A DNA stretch of 64,000 nucleotides. It comes from Leclercia adecarboxylata (GTDB lineage: Bacteria > Pseudomonadota > Gammaproteobacteria > Enterobacterales > Enterobacteriaceae). Shown here piece by piece: positions 53,749 to 61,949 of the stretch (position 1 is the stretch's first letter; the number at the start of each line of letters is the position of its first letter). The notes under the pieces are model-generated. The model was given only the letters and a program-made list of their open reading frames with translations. It was not told where the DNA came from and ran no database searches. Made by a program: the position numbers and the translations under genes. The stretch is from positions 868,001 to 932,000 of the forward strand of contig NZ_CP040889.1 in the NCBI RefSeq assembly GCF_006171285.1, given 5' to 3'.

Positions 53749-55152
53749 ATGCTGGAACTCGATGCGTTTCATCTCGCCAGGCTTCAGTTCGCCTTCACGG
53801 TCTCATTTCACATTATCTTTCCGGCGTTGACCATCGGCCTTGCCAGTTATCTGGTGGTGCTGGAGGGGATGTGGCTGAGGACCAAAAACGACGTCTGGCG
53901 CTCGCTGTACCACTTCTGGTTAAAAATCTTTGCCGTTAACTTCGGGATGGGCGTGGTCTCCGGCCTGGTGATGGCCTACCAGTTTGGTACCAACTGGAGC
54001 GGCTTCTCGCAGTTTGCCGGGAGCATCACCGGCCCGCTGCTCACCTATGAAGTGCTCACCGCCTTCTTCCTCGAAGCGGGTTTCCTCGGCGTGATGCTGT
54101 TCGGCTGGAATAAGGTCGGGCCCGGCCTGCATTTTTTTGCCACCTGCATGGTGGCGCTGGGCACCTTGATGTCCACCTTCTGGATCCTCGCCTCCAACAG
54201 CTGGATGCATACCCCGCAGGGCTTCAGCATTGAGAACGGCCAGGTGATCCCGGAAGACTGGTTCGCCATCATCTTTAACCCCTCCTTCCCGTATCGCCTG
54301 ATCCACATGTCCATCGCCGCTTTCCTCAGCAGCGCCCTGTTTGTCGGTGCCTCCGGGGCGTGGCATCTGCTGCGCGGCAATGACACCCCGGCGGTGCGCA
54401 AGATGTTCTCGATGGCGCTGTGGATGGCGCTGCTGGTCGCGCCGATCCAGGCCTTTGTCGGGGATATGCATGGCCTGAACACCCTCGAACACCAGCCGGC
54501 TAAAATTGCCGCCATCGAAGGCCACTGGGAAAATCCGCCCGGCGAGGCTACGCCCCTGCTGCTGTTTGGCGTGCCGGATATGGAGGAGGAGCGCACGAAG
54601 TACGGGCTGGAGATCCCGGCGCTTGGCAGCCTGATCCTCACCCACAGCCTGGACAAGCAGGTTCCGGCCCTGAAGGATTTCCCGAAAGATGAGCGGCCCA
54701 ACTCGCTCATCGTCTTCTGGTCGTTCCGCGTGATGGTGGGCCTGGGGCTGCTGATGATCCTGATGGGGGTCACCAGTCTGTGGCTGCGCCGCCGTCGCCG
54801 ACTGTACCACTCCCGACCGTTCCACTGGTTTGCCCTCAGCATGGGACCTGCTGGCGTGCTGGCGATCCTGGCGGGCTGGATCACTACCGAAGTGGGCCGC
54901 CAGCCGTGGGTGGTGTATGGCTATCTGCGCACCATTGACGCGGTGTCGCTGCACAGCACGCTGCAAATGAGCATCAGCCTGCTGGCGTTTATCGTGGTCT
55001 ACTGCTCGGTGTTCGGCGTGGGGCTCGTCTATCTGGTGCGGTTGATTAAAAAGGGACCGCAGCCTGTCGACAACCTCTCAGTGAAGACCGACGGCAGACC
55101 GGCACGTCCGCTCTCGGCGGCAGAACCGGTACCGGAAGAGGAGAAACTGTAA
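53749..55152 (+). CDS. Cytochrome bd-type ubiquinol oxidase subunit I, short Q-loop (CioA-like)
   Basis: Haem-binding subunit of a bd oxidase that reduces oxygen with quinol in the inner membrane. The 467-residue product is shorter than E. coli CydA (about 520), matching the short-Q-loop or CioA class. His21 in SFHIIFPALTIGL fits the b595 ligand, His in YRLIHMSIAAF a b558 ligand, and the GRQPW motif is present. Start of subunit II overlaps its stop (TAATG at 55150-55154). It lies directly after katN, linking peroxide defence with a respiratory oxidase that tolerates inhibitors (inference). Confidence 0.93.
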   Translation: MLELDAFHLARLQFAFTVSFHIIFPALTIGLASYLVVLEGMWLRTKNDVWRSLYHFWLKIFAVNFGMGVVSGLVMAYQFGTNWSGFSQFAGSITGPLLTYEVLTAFFLEAGFLGVMLFGWNKVGPGLHFFATCMVALGTLMSTFWILASNSWMHTPQGFSIENGQVIPEDWFAIIFNPSFPYRLIHMSIAAFLSSALFVGASGAWHLLRGNDTPAVRKMFSMALWMALLVAPIQAFVGDMHGLNTLEHQPAKIAAIEGHWENPPGEATPLLLFGVPDMEEERTKYGLEIPALGSLILTHSLDKQVPALKDFPKDERPNSLIVFWSFRVMVGLGLLMILMGVTSLWLRRRRRLYHSRPFHWFALSMGPAGVLAILAGWITTEVGRQPWVVYGYLRTIDAVSLHSTLQMSISLLAFIVVYCSVFGVGLVYLVRLIKKGPQPVDNLSVKTDGRPARPLSAAEPVPEEEKL

Positions 55153-56162
55153 TGGGCGTCGATATCTCAGTCATCTGGTTTGCGATCATCGTTTTCGCCA
55201 CCCTGATGTACATCATTATGGATGGTTTCGATTTGGGTATCGGCATGCTCTTCTACTTTGAGCGCGACCCGGAGGCCCGCGACGTGATGGTCAACAGCGT
55301 CGCTCCGGTATGGGACGGAAACGAAACCTGGCTGGTGCTGGGGGGCGCAGGGCTGTTTGGCGCCTTCCCGCTGGCCTATGCGGTGATCATCGATGCCCTG
55401 ACGATCCCCCTCACCGCCATGCTGATCGGCCTGATCTTCCGCGGGGTGGCGTTCGAGTTTCGTTTTAAGGCCACGCCATCGCACCGCGCCTTCTGGGATT
55501 ACTCCTTCGCTGGCGGCTCGCTGCTGGCGACCTTCAGCCAGGGGATTGTGGTGGGGGCGATGATTAACGGCTTTGACGTCGAAGGCCGCCGCTTTGCCGG
55601 TTCGGCGCTGGACTGGCTGACGCCGTTTAATCTCTTTTGCGGCCTGGGGCTGATGGTGGCCTACACCCTGCTGGGCACGACCTGGCTCATCATGAAAAGC
55701 GAAGGGGCGCTGCAGAACCATATGCGCGATCTGACCCGCCGCGTGCTGCTGGCGCTGCTGGGCGTGGTGGCGGTGGTGAGCATCTGGACGCCGCTCGGCT
55801 GGCAGTTCGTGGCCGACCGCTGGTTCACGTTGCCGAACTTCTTTTACTTCCTGCCGGTGCCGCTGCTGGTGGGGCTCTTCGGGCTGTGGATCTGGCGACT
55901 CACCCGCAACCCGCACAGCCACACCCGGCCGTTTATTCTGACGCTCGGGCTGATCTTCCTCGGCTTTAGCGGGCTGGGCATCAGCCTGTGGCCGAATATT
56001 ATTCCGCCGCGCATCACCATCTGGGACGCCGCCGCACCGCCGTCCAGCCAGCTGTTTATGCTGGTGGGAACGCTGCTGATCATCCCGTTGATTCTGGTCT
56101 ACACCGCCTGGAGCTATTACGTGTTTCGCGGCAAGGTGACTGACACCGAGGGGTATCATTAA
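55152..56162 (+). CDS. Cytochrome bd-type oxidase subunit II (CydB/CioB-like)
   Basis: Partner subunit of 336 residues with about nine helices. The N-terminal motif WFAIIVFATLMYIIMDGFDLGIG and VWDGNETWLVLGG are family markers. Overlap with subunit I indicates coupled translation. No short CydX-type ORF was found after it, in line with the CioAB class. A composite hairpin repeat about 50 bases downstream probably terminates the transcript. Confidence 0.93.
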   Translation: MGVDISVIWFAIIVFATLMYIIMDGFDLGIGMLFYFERDPEARDVMVNSVAPVWDGNETWLVLGGAGLFGAFPLAYAVIIDALTIPLTAMLIGLIFRGVAFEFRFKATPSHRAFWDYSFAGGSLLATFSQGIVVGAMINGFDVEGRRFAGSALDWLTPFNLFCGLGLMVAYTLLGTTWLIMKSEGALQNHMRDLTRRVLLALLGVVAVVSIWTPLGWQFVADRWFTLPNFFYFLPVPLLVGLFGLWIWRLTRNPHSHTRPFILTLGLIFLGFSGLGISLWPNIIPPRITIWDAAAPPSSQLFMLVGTLLIIPLILVYTAWSYYVFRGKVTDTEGYH

Positions 56163-56479
56163 GCATAGCGGCATTGCGCGCAATAAAACGCCGGGTGGCG
56201 GAGGTAAATGCAAAACGGCAACTCAAGTTGCCGTTTTTAGTGTTTGCACCCTCTCCCAGTGGGAGAGGGCCGGGGTGAGGGCATCAGGCCGCACCCGGCC
56301 TACAAAACTTTAGACCTTGTAGGCCGGGCAAGCGAAGCGCCCCCGGCATTTGACACCGACAGGAACCTAAGGTGAACGGAACCACCACCTCATCCGCATG
56401 TTCCCCTCACCCCAGCCCTCTCCCCAAAGAGGAGAGGGAGCCGACCGCGCCAATATTTACCCACCAGGAGAGAACAAAT
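56163..56479. repeat. Repeat cluster between convergent genes, no gene seen
   Basis: Contains the two-hairpin element (AAAACGGCAACT-CA-AGTTGCCGTTTT at 56212-56237, then CCCTCTCCC-AGT-GGGAGAGGG), REP units at about 56285-56350, and a copy of the second repeat family (CCCTCTCCCC-AAAGA-GGAGAGGG, 56398-56470). It serves as the joint 3' end of the oxidase operon and the minus-strand SDR operon. Confidence 0.75.
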
Positions 56480-57466
56480 TTATTTCCGCCGGGTAATAAG
56501 CCTGCCGACCAGCAGCAGCCCCGCCAGCGCGGCGCTACCCAGCAGCACCTTCCCCGGCACGCCGGAGGTGATGGCCGTGGCGCGGGTTCTGGCCTCGCTG
56601 GAGAACCGTCCGTGCACCTGATGCATACCGCTGACCGGGGCGGAAAGGTCATCCTGCCGCCCGGGAGGATTGAGCTCGCTGGTCATCTGCCCTTCCCACG
56701 CCTTTTTCACCATCATGCGGTCGAGAAAACTGGGGAACAGGAACTGGCCGATAATCGCCTGCACGGTGCTGCGCCCAACCCATAGCTCCCGCACCGGACG
56801 CCGGGTGATGTTGAAAATCGCCTCGGCGGCCACCTCCGGTTCATAGACCGGCGCGACCGGACGCATGGCGAAGGCAAACTTATTCCGCGCCCAGTTAAAC
56901 TGCGGCGTATTGAGCCCCGGCATCTGCACCATCGACAGCTGAATGTTGATCCTCTCGTGGATAAGTTCGGTGCGCACGGCATCGGTAAAGCCGCGGATCG
57001 CCGCTTTCGCCCCGCAGTAGGCCGACTGGAGCGGGATCGAGCGGTAGGCCAGCGCGGAGCCGACCTGGATAATCTGCCCGGTATCGCGCGGGGTCATTAC
57101 CGCCAGCGCCGCCCGGGTGCCATTGACGTAGCCGAGATAGGTAACGTCCGTGACCCGACGAAACTCGTCGTCGTTCATGGTGCGAAACGGCGCCAGTACC
57201 CCGCACATGGCGTTGTTGACCCACACGTCGATCGCCCCGAGCTGCTGCTCGAATTCGTTCGCCGCCGCCATGATAGCCGACGCGTCCGCCACATCAGCAT
57301 TTACCGCGTGGCACTTTACGCCGTAATATTCGATTTCGCCCCGCGCCACCTCCAGGCTGTGGTCATCGCGGGCGATAATCCCCACGTCATAACCCGCCTC
57401 TGCAAATCGCAGCGCCGTAGCCTTGCCTACGCCAGCCGTCGCTCCGGTGATCACCACAACGCTCAT
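56480..57466 (-). CDS. SDR family oxidoreductase with C-terminal membrane tail
   Basis: NAD(P)-dependent short-chain dehydrogenase of unknown substrate, 328 residues. Rossmann motif TGATAGVGKATALRFAEAG (cofactor), NNAMCG, and catalytic SALAYRSIPLQSAYCGAKAA (Tyr and Lys of YxxxK). The C-terminal 25 residues form a helix (LLGSAALAGLLLVGRLI) that may tether it to the membrane. AAGGAG is six bases from ATG 57466. It follows ydeJ by 10 bases on the minus strand. Confidence 0.9.
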   Translation of the reverse strand: MSVVVITGATAGVGKATALRFAEAGYDVGIIARDDHSLEVARGEIEYYGVKCHAVNADVADASAIMAAANEFEQQLGAIDVWVNNAMCGVLAPFRTMNDDEFRRVTDVTYLGYVNGTRAALAVMTPRDTGQIIQVGSALAYRSIPLQSAYCGAKAAIRGFTDAVRTELIHERINIQLSMVQMPGLNTPQFNWARNKFAFAMRPVAPVYEPEVAAEAIFNITRRPVRELWVGRSTVQAIIGQFLFPSFLDRMMVKKAWEGQMTSELNPPGRQDDLSAPVSGMHQVHGRFSSEARTRATAITSGVPGKVLLGSAALAGLLLVGRLITRRK

Positions 57467-57476
57467 CATGCTCTCC

Positions 57477-58001
57477 TTAATGCAGTTGCTTTTTCCAGTG
57501 CGGGATCTGCCGCAACAGTTCGGAAAGCGCATAGCGAACCGCTTTCTCAATCACGTCTTCACACTCGCCGGTGAAATGCTGTACGGCGGTGGTGACTTCG
57601 CCGTGAAAACACCAGCCAAACCAGACCGTGCCTGCCGGAGTGCCGTCCTCACCGCCGTCCGGCCCGGCATAACCGCTGATGGCAATGCTGATATCGGCGT
57701 CGGCAAGCTTCAGCGCCCCTTCGGCCATCTCGCCCACCGTCTGGCTGCTGACGGCGGTGTATTTTTCAAGGGTGGCGTTACTGACGCCCAGCACCTTGTG
57801 CTTGGCTTCATTGTTAAAGGTGACCACGCCGGTACCAAAGAACGAGGCGGTATCCTCTTCTGCGCACAGCGCCGAAGCCAGATTGCCGCCGGTGCAGGAC
57901 TCCGCCGTGGTAAGCAGCCAGCCCAGGTCGATCAGAACGGTGGCAACCTGGCTTGTGAGCTCCTTGGTGGTTTTAGCCTGGTTCCAGATATTGTCTTTCA
58001 T
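57477..58001 (-). CDS. ydeJ: CinA C-terminal-like protein, YdeJ (PncC family)
   Basis: A 174-residue protein with the fold of nicotinamide-nucleotide amidase (TTAESCTGGNLASALC, SIAISGYAGPDGGEDGTPAG). These motifs match E. coli YdeJ, also found beside ydeI. Enzymatic activity of YdeJ itself is not established to my knowledge. Its start overlaps the end of the DUF421 gene (ATGA at 57998-58001). Confidence 0.88.
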   Translation of the reverse strand: MKDNIWNQAKTTKELTSQVATVLIDLGWLLTTAESCTGGNLASALCAEEDTASFFGTGVVTFNNEAKHKVLGVSNATLEKYTAVSSQTVGEMAEGALKLADADISIAISGYAGPDGGEDGTPAGTVWFGWCFHGEVTTAVQHFTGECEDVIEKAVRYALSELLRQIPHWKKQLH

Positions 58002-58450
58002 GATGCACTCTCTTCAGGAACAATCGAAATATGACCATTACGTTCAAGTATGGCGTATTTAATTTTTTTCAGTTCCGTTATGCCATGATTCTGACGGGCA
58101 GAGACCAGAATATCGTCGCAGGAAACATCCACCTTTTTTAATTTTTCATTTTGCAATTCACCGTGAACCACCAGAATAACCGGGGAGCCATCGAGCATCG
58201 ATTCCGCACCGGAAATATATTTTTTCACCATGCCGAACAGCATATCCACCACCACCAGCGTAATAATGGTGAGCATGGCGCCGGTGACGGAAAAATCGTC
58301 CCCCAGCAGCGCCTGCTGGGTGGCTTCGCTGATAATTAACAACAGAATAAGATCGAAGCTGGTCATTTGCAGCAGCGCCCGTCTCCCGGCAATTTTAAAT
58401 ACCACCAGCAAAATCAGATAAATCGCCACCGCCCTGAGTATCATTTCCAT
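57998..58450 (-). CDS. DUF421 (YetF-like) membrane protein
   Basis: A 150-residue protein with three helices in the first 75 residues (AIYLILLVVFKIAGRR, FDLILLLIISEATQQALLGDD, LTIITLVVVDMLFGMV) and a cytoplasmic DUF421 domain (DGSPVILVVHGELQNEKLKK ... ISIVPEE). The role of this family in enterics is unknown. It lies in an operon with the following ydeJ. Confidence 0.88.
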   Translation of the reverse strand: MEMILRAVAIYLILLVVFKIAGRRALLQMTSFDLILLLIISEATQQALLGDDFSVTGAMLTIITLVVVDMLFGMVKKYISGAESMLDGSPVILVVHGELQNEKLKKVDVSCDDILVSARQNHGITELKKIKYAILERNGHISIVPEESAS

Positions 58451-58459
58451 ACTGTTGCC

Positions 58460-58966
58460 TTAGGGATAGATAAATTGCCAGAAAGAGAGAGCCGGTTGAT
58501 TATTGACCGTCACAGAGGTATTGGTTTTACCCGGGCGATGCGGCGTGGTGTAAAGCCAGACGGTAAAATCCCGGCGCGGCTTCTGATAAACCAGCACCAT
58601 CTCCCCGCCCTCGCTGTACATTGCGTCGGGCTGCGGCCAGATATTATCGGTCTGAATTCGCGCCATATAGTCACCGCCAATACGCAGCGCCAGCGGAGCA
58701 GGATCCGCGCCCGGAACGGTAATTTTTAACTCGACGGGGGTTTGCAATCGGCCAAAACGCTGATATTCCACCTGCAGGCTATTTTCAGCGCTGCTTTTTG
58801 TCGCCTCGCTAAAATAGCCGCCGGAAAAAAGCCCCAGCAGCGCAGCGGCAATAATGAGTAATAACAGAACAAAACCGAAGCGGTGGGCATCGTATTCAAA
58901 CTGCAGGGCGGCATGGCTTTGTTTCACGCCGGGCAAAGCGGGGGGATTTTCTTTTGCTTTTGCCAT
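58460..58966 (-). CDS. Single-pass membrane protein of unknown function
   Basis: Not recognised. The 168-residue protein has a hydrophilic cytoplasmic start, one helix (FGFVLLLLIIAAALLGLFSGGYF) and an external beta-rich domain ending SFWQFIYP. AGGTGATAT precedes the start. It heads the DUF421-ydeJ-SDR operon and diverges from ydeI. Confidence 0.75.
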   Translation of the reverse strand: MAKAKENPPALPGVKQSHAALQFEYDAHRFGFVLLLLIIAAALLGLFSGGYFSEATKSSAENSLQVEYQRFGRLQTPVELKITVPGADPAPLALRIGGDYMARIQTDNIWPQPDAMYSEGGEMVLVYQKPRRDFTVWLYTTPHRPGKTNTSVTVNNQPALSFWQFIYP

Positions 58967-59108
58967 ATATCACCTCACCGTCTCGTTAATTAATATTATG
59001 CAGCCAGATGATTTTTATCGATAAATTTGATTAAGACAGTTCCTGTTTGCAAAATAAAAAATAGCAACCAGGCTTAATCTGTCAAGCAGGCTAAACCAAG
59101 GAGGTCGT

Positions 59109-59501
59109 ATGAAATTATCCGTCGCACCCTTATTGTGTTGTCTAATAATTCCGGCAGCCTATGCCGATGATAACGGTGGACTGAAGAAAGATACTGCCCC
59201 TCCTCCACCGCACGCGCTGGATGACGGTTACCGCGGCACCGAGGATGCCCGAACCATGACCGTAGAGCAGGCAAAAGAGATGCACGACGGGGCAACCATT
59301 TCCCTGCGCGGTAATCTTATTGACGGCTCCGGCGGCGACAAATTTAAATTCCGCGATAAAACCGGCACCATTGATACCATTATTCCCCAGGCGGTATTTG
59401 ATGGCCGCAAGGTCCAGCCCGATAATATGATCAGCATTAACGGCAGCCTGGACAAAAAATCCTCGCCTCCGGTGGTTCGCGTCGACCGCATTCAGAAATA
59501 G
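59109..59501 (+). CDS. ydeI: YdeI family periplasmic OB-fold stress protein
   Basis: Small exported protein of 130 residues of the YgiW/YdeI (BOF) family, linked to survival under peroxide and antimicrobial-peptide stress. It has a signal peptide ([19 protein letters not shown]), then [17 protein letters not shown] and the OB-fold with [10 protein letters not shown] and [16 protein letters not shown]. The start has an ideal AGGAGG site. Transcribed away from the membrane protein gene at 58966. Confidence 0.93.
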   Translation: MKLSVAPLLCCLIIPAAYADDNGGLKKDTAPPPPHALDDGYRGTEDARTMTVEQAKEMHDGATISLRGNLIDGSGGDKFKFRDKTGTIDTIIPQAVFDGRKVQPDNMISINGSLDKKSSPPVVRVDRIQK

Positions 59502-59522
59502 CCATAAATTTCACTTAAGTTT

Positions 59523-59550
59523 CTCGTGGATATTTCCTGATATCCACGAG
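59523..59550 (+). terminator. Perfect 11-bp hairpin after ydeI
   Basis: CTCGTGGATAT-TTCCTG-ATATCCACGAG, 22 bases after the ydeI stop. No T-tract follows, so it may stabilise RNA rather than end it. Confidence 0.5.
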
Positions 59551-59721
59551 TAACCTGCGTTATATATTCTCCACGCCTGAACCTACCAGATTTAAGGAGC
59601 CTCAAACTCGGATAATTCCGGGCTTTAGGATTAATCCCCCTTTCATTCCCGCCCTAATACTTAAACAATTTTACACAAATTCACATTGTATTCACTTTGC
59701 TTACACAGCACGGATTCGCCG

Positions 59722-61401
59722 ATGATCGCCCGACACAATATCGCCATAATAATAGCGACAGCCGCTGGCCTGCCTTTAATTCTCCCTGCCCATGCCGCGC
59801 CGCCGGATAATCAATTCATTATTCAGCAACAGCGCCAGAGAGCCCTGGAGCAGCAATTAACCCCGCCGGTGCCGGACGTGCGTCTTTCTGAGCCCGCCTC
59901 CGGCTTTGGCAGAATTGCCTTTCCGACCGAAACCCCCTGCTTCCCGATCAACCGCGTCGAGCTGAGCGGTCAGGAGGCCCTGCCCCACTGGGTGCCGCTG
60001 CAGCGTATCGCGGATCAGGCCCGGGGGCGCTGTCTGGGCGGTAAAGGGATTAACCTGCTGATGAGCACGATGCAGAACCGCATCGTCGACCACGGCTGGA
60101 TCACCACCCGCGTGCTGGCCCCGTCTCAGGATCTGAAAAGCGGCACCCTGAAGCTTGCCATCGTGCCGGGCACCGTCCGCCAGGTAAAACTGACGCCAGA
60201 GAGCGACGACTATATCCAGCTGTACAGCGCCTTCCCGGCGCATGAAGGCGAGCTGCTGGATCTGCGCGATATTGAACAGGGGCTGGAAAACCTGCAGCGC
60301 CTGCCGACGGTCGAGGCCAACATGGAGCTGGTGCCTGGCGAAAACCCGGGCGAGACCGACGTGGTGATCAGCCGTAAGCAGAGCAAAATGTGGCGCATCG
60401 GCCTGTCGCTGGACGATGCCGGAACCGAAACCACCGGGCGTTATCAGGGCGGCGTGACCCTGTCGCTGGATAACCCCTTATCCCTGAGCGATCTGCTCTA
60501 TGTCTCCGCCAGCCACGATCTGAATGACAAGGGCGGCAAAGGCAGCAAAAACGTTACCGCCCACTACTCGGTGCCCTTTGGCTACTGGCTGCTGGGCGTC
60601 ACCGGCAGCGACTACGACTACCACCAGACCGTTGCCGGCCTGAACGAGGACTATCGCTACAGCGGTAAAAGTAAAAACCTCGACGTTCAGCTCAGCCGGG
60701 TGCTGCACCGCAGCGGCTCGCAAAAGACCACCTTTACCTACGACGTGCTGGCGCGGGAAACCCGCAACTATATCGACGATACCGAAGTGGGCGTCCAGCG
60801 CCGTCAGACCGCGGCCTGGCGCATCGGGCTGGATCATCGCCACTACATCGGCCAGGCGACCCTGGACGCGGGCATCAGCTATCAGCGCGGCACCCGCTGG
60901 TTTGGCGCGCAGCCTGCACCGGAAGAGTACTGGGGCGATGCCACGGCGCTCAGCAAAATTACCCTGTTGAGCGCCCAGCTCGACCTGCCGTTTGCCATCG
61001 GCACGCAAAACTTCCGCTATAACGTGCAGTACCTGCGCCAGATCAGCAACACGCCGCTGACGCCGCAGGATCAGTTCGCCATCGGCAACCGCTGGACGGT
61101 GCGCGGCTTTGACGGCGAGCGCACCCTGAGCGCCAGCCACGGCTGGTACGTGCGTAACGATATCGCCTGGCGCACGCCGCTGCCGAACCAGGAGTTCTAC
61201 CTGGGTGCCGACTACGGCGAAGTGGGCGGTTACAGCTCCGATCTGCAGGTGGGCAAACACCTGGCGGGCGGCGTGGCGGGCCTGCGCGGCAATGCCTTTA
61301 ACACCGGCTACGACCTGTTCGCCGGCACGCCGTTCTCGAAGCCGGACGGCTTTGAAACCAGCGATCTGACGCTCGGCTTTAACCTCAACTGGAGCTGGTG
61401 A
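59722..61401 (+). CDS. cdiB: TpsB outer-membrane transporter CdiB (ShlB/FhaC family)
   Basis: Two-partner secretion pore that exports the large protein encoded downstream. The 559-residue product has a signal peptide ([16 protein letters not shown] ... AHA), an N-terminal helix rich in Gln ([15 protein letters not shown]), two POTRA domains (about 70-220) and a 16-strand barrel with the VRGFDGE motif of the L6 loop. ATG 59722 has a weak ribosome site but is the first before the signal peptide. Its last base is shared with the cdiC start (TGATG). Naming relies on the neighbouring acyltransferase and FHA-type gene. Confidence 0.88.
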   Translation: MIARHNIAIIIATAAGLPLILPAHAAPPDNQFIIQQQRQRALEQQLTPPVPDVRLSEPASGFGRIAFPTETPCFPINRVELSGQEALPHWVPLQRIADQARGRCLGGKGINLLMSTMQNRIVDHGWITTRVLAPSQDLKSGTLKLAIVPGTVRQVKLTPESDDYIQLYSAFPAHEGELLDLRDIEQGLENLQRLPTVEANMELVPGENPGETDVVISRKQSKMWRIGLSLDDAGTETTGRYQGGVTLSLDNPLSLSDLLYVSASHDLNDKGGKGSKNVTAHYSVPFGYWLLGVTGSDYDYHQTVAGLNEDYRYSGKSKNLDVQLSRVLHRSGSQKTTFTYDVLARETRNYIDDTEVGVQRRQTAAWRIGLDHRHYIGQATLDAGISYQRGTRWFGAQPAPEEYWGDATALSKITLLSAQLDLPFAIGTQNFRYNVQYLRQISNTPLTPQDQFAIGNRWTVRGFDGERTLSASHGWYVRNDIAWRTPLPNQEFYLGADYGEVGGYSSDLQVGKHLAGGVAGLRGNAFNTGYDLFAGTPFSKPDGFETSDLTLGFNLNWSW

Positions 61402-61949
61402 TGCGCGTCGGCAATCTGGATATCAAAGCGCCGCTGATCCTCGGCGGAGAAGAGAGCGAGGCCGAGGTGCTCGGCGCTACCGTCTGGCTGTGGATGCACT
61501 CCCCGATGCACCGGGATGCGCCCCTGCACGCCCTGCCCACCCTGCTGCTGCCGATCATCAAGCGCCGCCAGTACGTGCTGGTGAGCGAAAACGGCCGGCC
61601 GATCTTTTTCCTCAGCTGGGCCTGGCTGAACGAGGAGGCGGAAGCCCGCTACCTCACCCGCCCCGCTATCGAAATGAAAGAAGCGGACTGGGACAGCGGG
61701 GATCGGATCTGGTTCTGCGACTGGATCGCCCCCTTCGGCCACACCGCCGCGATGTATAACCTGATGCGCCGCGACATCTTCCCCGACCACGTCTGTCGTG
61801 CCCTGTATCACCGGGGCGCGGAGCGTGGCAAGCGCGTGATGCTGTTCCACGGCAGTCACGTCAGCCGTCAACATGCCAGAGAGTGGCAACAGAATCACCC
61901 GCTAGCTGTGCGCCTGCCGGAAGCGTTTAAAGGAACGAACCATGAATAA
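61401..61949 (+). CDS. cdiC: Toxin-activating lysine acyltransferase CdiC (HlyC-like)
   Basis: A 182-residue protein of the HlyC/CdiC acyltransferase family, which attaches fatty acids to lysines of a toxin. Conserved parts: LGATVWLWMHSPMHRDAPL with the catalytic-type His in this segment, FLSWAWLNEEAEARYL, and DWIAPFGHTAAMYNLM. It lies between cdiB and cdiA, overlapping both, a gene order known from class II cdiBCAI loci of E. coli and relatives. It would modify CdiA in the cytoplasm before export. Confidence 0.85.
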   Translation: MRVGNLDIKAPLILGGEESEAEVLGATVWLWMHSPMHRDAPLHALPTLLLPIIKRRQYVLVSENGRPIFFLSWAWLNEEAEARYLTRPAIEMKEADWDSGDRIWFCDWIAPFGHTAAMYNLMRRDIFPDHVCRALYHRGAERGKRVMLFHGSHVSRQHAREWQQNHPLAVRLPEAFKGTNHE

